NCBI GenBank assembly: GCA_937873665.1
Contig: CALMYW010000291.1
Coordinates: 1-8,347 of the forward strand
Length of the DNA stretch: 8,347 nucleotides
DNA from: an uncultured Sphingorhabdus sp.
Lineage (GTDB): Bacteria > Pseudomonadota > Alphaproteobacteria > Sphingomonadales > Sphingomonadaceae
Direction: 5' to 3'
Shown here: positions 1 through 5,815 of the stretch, in pieces
How positions within the stretch are numbered: the first letter of the stretch is position 1
Layout: each line of letters begins with the position of its first letter
Notes under the pieces: model-generated
Database searches by the model: none
What the model was told of the DNA's origin: nothing
Seen by the model: only the letters and a program-made list of their open reading frames with translations
Position numbers and translations under genes: made by a program

Positions 1-2769
1 GGCTATCAAGGAAGCTTCTCCTCCGACGAAACCGCAGAGGACAGCTTCCGCAAGAGGTTGCTCGGCGTCATCGCTTTGTTGCGAACGCTAGGACCGCGGG
101 GCAGCGATCCGGCCATGGCCGACTTTGTCGAGGCATCCATCCGAGCCGGGTACGGAGCGCCGATCGGCAAATCCGATACCCTGGCAGCAGGGCTGAAGAA
201 GGCTGTCGATGCCTTGCTTACCGCCTTTCCGCGATCGCTCGCTGACGAGGCAGGCAGTGCCGCCGCCAAGACTGCATTCCGCGAGAATTTTCGGGCTCTG
301 AAGCAGGCGCAGCAGCTCCTCGCCGCCAATGGTAAGGACTGGCGGCTGTGGCAAAGGCTGCGCGACCTCCGTCTGTCGAAGCGCGGCAGTCCGACCCCTG
401 ATGGCTACGATGATCTTGCCGCTGCGGTCATGCTGGCGGCCGACAGCCTCGTTTCTCATCCCGGACCGCTTGAGGATGCGGTCTCGCATGCGCGCGCTCT
501 GGTGGAAGGCGCACAGTCGGCGATGACGGACTACGAGACCCGCAAGCGTGAGCTCGGCGTCATCGACTTTAGCGACATGGTGACGAACGCCGCGCGGATC
601 CTCGAGGAAAAGCCAGCCGTGCTTGGCGCCATCATGGACGAGGTCGATTGCGTCATTGTCGACGAGTTCCAGGACACCAACCCGATCCAGTTCACCTTTC
701 TGTGGGCACTCGCGCGTAGGGCCAAGCGGGCGCTGATCGTTGGGGACACCAAGCAGGCGATCATGGGCTTCCAGGGCGCGGATCCCCGGCTGACCGTCGC
801 GCTTACACAGCAATTTGAAACCAGCCCACTCGACCGGAACTGGCGCTCCGATCCGCGCATCATGGATTTCGTGAACGCGCTGGGCCCGTGCCTATTCGGG
901 GAGGATTATACCGCGCTTGCCGCGCAGAACGCCGCCGGGCACGACACCGCCCTGGAGGTCATCGAGTTGGCCAACAAACGCGGCGCCCGCTCTGGCGGAA
1001 AGCCCCAGCATTTCATCGCTGATCGGCTCCTGTCTTTGCTGACGGATGATCAGGTCACCATCGTCGACAGGCATTCCAAGGCCCTGCGCGATCTGGAGCC
1101 GCGGGACGTTGCAATCCTGTGTCCGACGCACAACCACTGCGCGAGCTACGCGGCTGCGCTGCGTGCACTGGGTTTGCCAGTCCGCGTCGCAGAAGGTGGC
1201 TGGTGGCAAAGCAAGATCGTCCAGGCAGCGTGCTTTGCTCTCCGCTTCGCCGTCGATCCTGCAGACAATCACGCAGCTATCTGCACCGCCACGCTCGGGC
1301 CTGGGGCAACACCTCTCACAGAAGCCCTCGGCGCGCTGGCCCGTAATGGCCGGATCGATACACCCGAGCTAGCGGCGTTGCAGGGGCTTTGGCCGGACTC
1401 CCTTGCGACGCCCGTGGACAGACTGGTTCACCAGGTGATCCAGGTCGCCGGACTGCGGGACTGGTGCGACCGGCTTGACGACCCAGCCCAGATGAGAGCG
1501 GATCTCCTTCGCTTCGAGGCTGAAGCGGCGGCTTTCATGGAGGCACACCGCGATATGCGGGAAGCCTCCGGTTTCTATGGCCAGAGTGCCAACGTCTTCC
1601 TTGGCTGGCTCGAGAACAAGGTGGGATTGAAGGGCGAGGATTTGCGCCCCAATCCTGCCGGCGCCGAGGCCGACGGCATCGAGATCGTGACCTGGCACGC
1701 ATCGAAGGGGCGCGAGTGGCCGGTCGTGGTCGTATGCGGTCTGGACCACAAGCTTGATCCTCGTGCTGGAACATTCAGCACAAAGTTTCCCGGCTTCGAC
1801 GACCTCGATCATGTGATCGAAGAGGCGACACTTGCCTATGCTCCTGATTTTGCCGCTCCAGAGGCGACGGCGCGCTTTCTCCACGAGCTCTATCCCGAGA
1901 GTGAAGAAACAGCGCGCCGATTGCTTTACGTCGCTCTGACCCGTGCGCGTGATCGCCTGATCATCGAATGGCCGCAGGACGACGACAAGGTTGAGCCGCC
2001 CTTGCCGATCACGGCGCGCCGTCTTTTGAACGACGTCTGTGGCATCAAATTGCATGGCAATCAGATCACTGTCGGTTCGATGAACTTCCCGTCGCGCATG
2101 ACGATCTGTGACAAGGAGATCCCGGCATCGTTCGATACAGAAGGCAGCGTCTGCTTGGCGAGCAGCAACCGCGAACCCAGATTTGCCATTGAAAAGCGAG
2201 CGGTCGGCCCGCTGGTTTCGGTGGTCAGTCCCTCGCAGGCCGTCGCCACCGCGCGGCCGCTGCCCTCGCAAATTGACACCCGGGCGATTTCAGTGGGTGT
2301 CCGGCTCACCGGATCGGATCTCGCCCAGGCAACGGATAAGGGAACTGCAGTCCACGAGGCATTGCGGATCCTGCTATGCCGACCCGATCTGCGGGGCAGG
2401 GTAAGCCAGCATTGCCGGGTGTCCGACGCAGAGGTCCAGGTTCTCGAACAACAGGCGCAAGCACTTCGCCAGACCCTCGCAGAGCTATGCTATCCGCGCC
2501 TGCATATCGAACAGCCAATCGAGATCGCACTGACCGATGGAGGACATCAAAGCATCATCGTCGATCTGATCGCCGAGGGGGCGGAAGGCTTCATAATCAT
2601 CGACCATAAGAGTGGGCCAATTGCTGACCACGCAGCCCGCTTCGAGAGCTATTGGCCGCAGCTAGCAGCCTACATCGACGCCGTTGGCGATCGAGGAGGC
2701 AAACCCGTTAATGGAGCGGCTGTATTTTGGACGGAAACCGGCGAACTGACGCTCGGACTTGGGATTTGA
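1..2769 (+). CDS. UvrD/AddA-like SF1 helicase fused to a C-terminal PD-(D/E)XK nuclease (5' partial)
   Basis: The frame is open from base 1, so this is the last 922 codons of a longer gene. Walker A and motif Ia are not present and must lie upstream. Visible SF1A helicase motifs, numbered by codon from base 1: IDFSDM (188-193), motif II VDEFQDT (D221, E222), motif III GDTKQAIMGFQGAD (from 248), motif IV NWRS (from N280), motif V TWHASKGREW (H566, K569) and motif VI LLYVALTRARDR (R648). A RecB-type nuclease follows: H785 in VHEAL, D855 in IVDLI, D868-x-K870 in IIDHKSG, and Q887...Y891, a complete active-site set. The predicted protein is an ATP-driven DNA translocase/helicase joined to a DNase, as in AddA. 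No AddB partner is visible, and the neighbours suggest a defence rather than a repair role (inference). It ends 23 bases before the next ATG. Family assignment is firm; cellular role is not. Confidence 0.93.
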   Translation, partial: GYQGSFSSDETAEDSFRKRLLGVIALLRTLGPRGSDPAMADFVEASIRAGYGAPIGKSDTLAAGLKKAVDALLTAFPRSLADEAGSAAAKTAFRENFRALKQAQQLLAANGKDWRLWQRLRDLRLSKRGSPTPDGYDDLAAAVMLAADSLVSHPGPLEDAVSHARALVEGAQSAMTDYETRKRELGVIDFSDMVTNAARILEEKPAVLGAIMDEVDCVIVDEFQDTNPIQFTFLWALARRAKRALIVGDTKQAIMGFQGADPRLTVALTQQFETSPLDRNWRSDPRIMDFVNALGPCLFGEDYTALAAQNAAGHDTALEVIELANKRGARSGGKPQHFIADRLLSLLTDDQVTIVDRHSKALRDLEPRDVAILCPTHNHCASYAAALRALGLPVRVAEGGWWQSKIVQAACFALRFAVDPADNHAAICTATLGPGATPLTEALGALARNGRIDTPELAALQGLWPDSLATPVDRLVHQVIQVAGLRDWCDRLDDPAQMRADLLRFEAEAAAFMEAHRDMREASGFYGQSANVFLGWLENKVGLKGEDLRPNPAGAEADGIEIVTWHASKGREWPVVVVCGLDHKLDPRAGTFSTKFPGFDDLDHVIEEATLAYAPDFAAPEATARFLHELYPESEETARRLLYVALTRARDRLIIEWPQDDDKVEPPLPITARRLLNDVCGIKLHGNQITVGSMNFPSRMTICDKEIPASFDTEGSVCLASSNREPRFAIEKRAVGPLVSVVSPSQAVATARPLPSQIDTRAISVGVRLTGSDLAQATDKGTAVHEALRILLCRPDLRGRVSQHCRVSDAEVQVLEQQAQALRQTLAELCYPRLHIEQPIEIALTDGGHQSIIVDLIAEGAEGFIIIDHKSGPIADHAARFESYWPQLAAYIDAVGDRGGKPVNGAAVFWTETGELTLGLGI

Positions 2770-2773
2770 GGGG
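2768..2773 (+). promoter_or_regulatory. Shine-Dalgarno GAGGGG overlapping the stop codon of the helicase-nuclease gene
   Basis: GAGGGG begins on the second base of the upstream TGA stop. It lies 7 bases before an in-frame TTG at 2781 and 19 bases before the ATG at 2793. That spacing is ideal for TTG and too long for ATG, so this site bears on the start of the DUF6361 gene. It also suggests termination-reinitiation coupling between the two genes. Confidence 0.5.
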
Positions 2774-2792
2774 CACCCACTTGGCGCAAGGC

Positions 2793-3971
2793 ATGAATTC
2801 AGCGATCGGCTGGATCGATTTTGATGAGTCGGAACGCGACCGTGCGCAAAGGTTGATGGACCTGTTTCGTGAGCAGGACAGCCGCGATGAGCTTGGGCTT
2901 GGCGCGATTAGAGATTCCATTGCCGATCATCTTTTTCCTGGGACAAGTACGATCCAGACGCGGCTGCGGTACATGCTCTTCATTCCATGGGTGCTGAGGT
3001 CATTGCCTTCGAACCTTGGGGTCCGGGATATGGCCGCCAAGGCGAGGCAAAAGGAAATTGAACTCGTCAGAGCCTTGATCTCCGGAGCGCCGAAAGACGT
3101 TGGAATCATTGGACGGGACGCGGGCGACAAGCTCAAGCGCTTGCCCAGCAGCGTCTACTGGTCGGGCTTGGAAAGCTGGGGCATTCGCTACTTTCCCGGT
3201 TCGATTGAGGCCTACTTTGCGGCGCTCCCGCATTGGCCCAAGGATGCTGCGAAAGATCACGCAGAAGATGATCTTGGAGGTGCTCCGCGCGGTCGCTCGT
3301 TGTGGCACGAGCGCTTGCCTGATCCACCGGCAGGGTGGCCGGAAAACGTCGACTTTGAGCTGAAGCCAGACGAAGCGAGTTTCCTGCTTGATCGCCTAGT
3401 CGAACGTCATCCTAACAGCCTTTTGACTTATCTCGCGTGCAGACAAGATCGAGCCACGGCGGACGCGATTTGGCTGCACCCTCATCTAGCAGATTTCCCT
3501 GCGCAAGCACGGAGGCTGGTTGACCACGCCAGGGTATTCTCGGGCGTGATGCATGGCGCTGCTTTGCTCTACAATCTGCTGCTGAGTGAGCTGCGACGCA
3601 AAGAAGACTGGATCGAAAAGTACCAAACCGCGCTTGCTAATTGGAGTGACGAGTTTGATGCCAAGGCGCTAGCGTCCTGGTCGTTGGACGACTTCTGGCA
3701 TGAGACGCGTCACACAGGGCACCAAGTGCTTGAGCCAGCCAAGCGATTTGTCACCGAGTGGGTGTCTCTGATCCGCAAGGAAGGAGGGATAGGCCGCAAT
3801 CGCGACGCAGCCAATGCCCTGATCATCACGCGTGAACGTAAGCTCAAAAAAGGCCAGTCACGGTTCGCAAACACGAGTGCCAGAGATCGTTGGCAAGGAG
3901 CCTCCGGTATTGAACGGTTCCAGTTTCGCTGGCCCATCGCCCGCAGCTACTTGAAGGATCTCAAACCTTGA
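2793..3971 (+). CDS. DUF6361-type protein of unknown function
   Basis: A 392-residue protein from ATG 2793. I recognise the DUF6361 family from its N-terminus: GWIDF at residues 6-10, then LFREQDSRDELGLGAIRD (about 24-41) and FPGTSTIQTRLRY (about 48-60), followed by the hydrophobic segment MLFIPW. Later blocks include YWSGLESWGIRYFPGS, a FLLDRL segment, SLDDFWHETRHTG, and a basic Arg/Lys-rich C-terminus ending in an RFQFRWPIARSYL motif. I see no Walker motif, nuclease signature, signal peptide or clear transmembrane helix. The biochemical function is unknown. The family name rests on memory of its conserved N-terminus. The start is ambiguous: TTG 2781 would add four residues and has the better SD spacing, but the family-like MxSxIGW pattern begins at the ATG. 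An earlier ATG at 2727 would overlap the helicase gene by 43 bases and adds no family-like sequence. The gene overlaps the PLD gene by four bases. Confidence 0.88.
   Translation: MNSAIGWIDFDESERDRAQRLMDLFREQDSRDELGLGAIRDSIADHLFPGTSTIQTRLRYMLFIPWVLRSLPSNLGVRDMAAKARQKEIELVRALISGAPKDVGIIGRDAGDKLKRLPSSVYWSGLESWGIRYFPGSIEAYFAALPHWPKDAAKDHAEDDLGGAPRGRSLWHERLPDPPAGWPENVDFELKPDEASFLLDRLVERHPNSLLTYLACRQDRATADAIWLHPHLADFPAQARRLVDHARVFSGVMHGAALLYNLLLSELRRKEDWIEKYQTALANWSDEFDAKALASWSLDDFWHETRHTGHQVLEPAKRFVTEWVSLIRKEGGIGRNRDAANALIITRERKLKKGQSRFANTSARDRWQGASGIERFQFRWPIARSYLKDLKP
3953..3958 (+). promoter_or_regulatory. Shine-Dalgarno GAAGGA for the PLD gene, inside the end of the DUF6361 gene
   Basis: GAAGGA lies 9 bases upstream of TTG 3968. 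That TTG overlaps the DUF6361 stop codon in a TTGA junction (3968-3971). Together they set the unusual TTG start of the PLD gene and indicate translational coupling. Confidence 0.65.
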
Positions 3972-5815
3972 CCCGGAACACCCTCGATCCGGAGACTCGG
4001 CTACTCTACGGCGACAGCCTCCAGGCACCACCCGGATATCGCTTCGATGCTGGGGTCGCGACGACCTTTTCGCTAGATTTTGAAACGGCGTTGGCGGTTC
4101 CCGTGAGCCTTGCTCTGTTTGCCGCAGACAATCGAGAGGAAATACTGCAGCACCCCATTGCTTTGCTGGAAGGTGCAGAGCGGATTGCTGGGCGCTTGGC
4201 CGTCTTTGCCGAGGCCGGTCAGATCCATGCGGCACACGCCCAGCAATCTCGCCTCTGTTCGTTGCTCGAAAAGGTTATCGTCGAGGTCCAAGCCCCCAAA
4301 GAGGGTAGCTTCCATCCGAAGATCTGGGCTCTGCGCTTCAAGCCGTTGGACGACGAAGGCGATGATCTTCTTCGTGTCCTCGTGTTGTCGCGCAACCTTA
4401 CGCGAGACCGATCCTGGGACATCGCCGTTCGTTTGGACGGACGCCGCACACGTCAGCCGAAAGCGCAGAATCGTCCGCTTCACGCGCTAATTTCAAAGCT
4501 TCCGAGTCTCGCTGTCGGCAACATTTCCCCGGAGCAGCGCGCTCTTACAACGGAGCTCGCGGAGGACATGCGCTTCGGGGAGTGGATTTTGCCTGACGGG
4601 TGTGAAACTCTGGAGTTTGCAGTCAACGGCTTGGGAGGGCGACCTTGGCAGCCGCAAGAATGCACCCGTATCGGCGTAGTCTCGCCATTTTGTGACGACG
4701 AAGCGCTGGCGACCTTAGCGAGCAAAGCACGCCGATCCGCTGAAGTCCTGATCAGCAGGCCTGACCAGCTGGCGTGCATCTCCGCAGAAACGTTGAACGA
4801 TTTTGGGCGTGTTGCCGTGCTCGACGAAATGGCTGAGCGCGAAGATGGTGAGGAAGCTGAGTCGACGGCTTTCGAGGGGCTTCATGCCAAGATCATCGTT
4901 GCCGAGCACAGCTGGGACACTCGCCTGACGCTGGGCTCGGGAAACGCCACCACGCCGGCGTTCATTTCAGGGCGCAATGTCGAGTTTTTCGTAACCTTCA
5001 CCGGCAAAACATCGAAGCTCGGGTCAATCGACACAATCCTCGGCGAAAGCGGGTTCGGGCGATTGACGCGTGCCTATGTCCCGGGAGAGCTGGCCGCTGC
5101 TGAAGCATCCGAGCGCGCAGCTGAACGTGTTTTGCTGTTTGCTCGGCGGGCCCTTGCGCGAGGTGGTCTCACCATCCGCTGCGAAGCAGTGGCAACCGAA
5201 GGTCCAGGGAACTGGCGCTTATGGCTGGTTCCGCCGGAAGAGGGAATTGCGCTTGCGGGAATCCAGCAAGTGCGGGTTTGGCCAATAACGCGTGGGGAAG
5301 GGCACGCCCGTGATGCCAAAGATTCCCTTGCTTCCGGTCAGCCGCTCGATCTTGGGGTTGTTCCGCTGGCCGATGTGACCCGCTTTTTGGCGATCGAGTT
5401 GAACGAGCAGGCGACTGGTCGAACGATCCTCTTTAGCACGGGTTTGCCGATTGAGGGGCTACCGGCTGAACGCGATGCGGCGATCATGCGGTCTGTGATC
5501 AACGATCGAAAGACATTCCTTCGCTACCTGAGGCTCTTGCTCACGGCCCTTGGTGATCCGTTTTCGGCCGCTCTAGCGGCTACAGGAAATGGTAGCGGAG
5601 CAGGTTGGGCGGTGTCAGTCGCGGACGACGAACCGATGCTTGAAGAACTGGTCCGGGCCCTGTGCGCCAAGGATGGTCGGCTGGACGCGGTTGATCGACT
5701 GATGACCCGGCTCGACGAAACGACCTCTGCGGGCACCGATCCGATACCAGAAGAATTCCGTACGCTTTGGCAGGTCTTCCGCTCCGCGCTTGAGGAGGCT
5801 GGCCATGGACGATGA
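3968..5815 (+). CDS. Phospholipase D-superfamily protein, probable nuclease
   Basis: A 615-residue protein with two PLD half-sites. The first is FHPKIW (H116, K118) followed by LSRNLT (S141, N143). The second is LHAKIIVAE (H306, K308, E313) followed by GSGNAT (S324, N326), then NVEFF (E339). This HxK...SxN pairing is typical of PLD-fold nucleases that work through a covalent phospho-histidine. The Asp of the classical HKD motif is Arg in the first copy and Glu in the second. The N-terminus (LYGDSL, PPGYRFDAG, TTFSLDFETALAVPVSLA) resembles PLD proteins found beside helicases in defence loci. A C-terminal helical region contains ELVRAL, RLDAVDRLM and EEFRTLW. No signal peptide is seen, so it is probably cytoplasmic. 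TTG is chosen as start because of its SD and the four-base overlap; the first in-frame ATG lies far into the protein. It overlaps the following helicase gene by 11 bases. Nuclease rather than lipase activity is inferred from context. Confidence 0.9.
   Translation: MTRNTLDPETRLLYGDSLQAPPGYRFDAGVATTFSLDFETALAVPVSLALFAADNREEILQHPIALLEGAERIAGRLAVFAEAGQIHAAHAQQSRLCSLLEKVIVEVQAPKEGSFHPKIWALRFKPLDDEGDDLLRVLVLSRNLTRDRSWDIAVRLDGRRTRQPKAQNRPLHALISKLPSLAVGNISPEQRALTTELAEDMRFGEWILPDGCETLEFAVNGLGGRPWQPQECTRIGVVSPFCDDEALATLASKARRSAEVLISRPDQLACISAETLNDFGRVAVLDEMAEREDGEEAESTAFEGLHAKIIVAEHSWDTRLTLGSGNATTPAFISGRNVEFFVTFTGKTSKLGSIDTILGESGFGRLTRAYVPGELAAAEASERAAERVLLFARRALARGGLTIRCEAVATEGPGNWRLWLVPPEEGIALAGIQQVRVWPITRGEGHARDAKDSLASGQPLDLGVVPLADVTRFLAIELNEQATGRTILFSTGLPIEGLPAERDAAIMRSVINDRKTFLRYLRLLLTALGDPFSAALAATGNGSGAGWAVSVADDEPMLEELVRALCAKDGRLDAVDRLMTRLDETTSAGTDPIPEEFRTLWQVFRSALEEAGHGR
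5792..5798 (+). promoter_or_regulatory. Strong Shine-Dalgarno GAGGAGG for the SF2 helicase gene
   Basis: GAGGAGG lies within the last codons of the PLD gene, 6 bases before ATG 5805. It fixes the start of the downstream helicase and gives an 11-base overlap (5805-5815) with the PLD gene, so the two products are likely made in a coupled ratio. Confidence 0.75.

Noticed and set aside
58..60. TTG at 58 as the start of the helicase-nuclease gene
   Set aside because: The frame is open back to base 1, and the protein lacks Walker A, which must be encoded further upstream. The gene is truncated by the window, not short.
88..813. Minus-strand open frame of 241 codons
   Set aside because: Antisense to the UvrD-like helicase through motifs II and III; no protein family signature.
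1369..2271. Minus-strand open frame of 300 codons
   Set aside because: Antisense to the conserved motifs V and VI of the UvrD-like gene; its composition is that of a shadow frame and no domain is recognisable.
2727..2795. ATG 2727 as the start of the DUF6361 gene
   Set aside because: It would overlap the helicase-nuclease gene by 43 bases, the extra residues (MDGNRRTDARTW) look like a frame shadow, and no family-like sequence precedes GWIDF.
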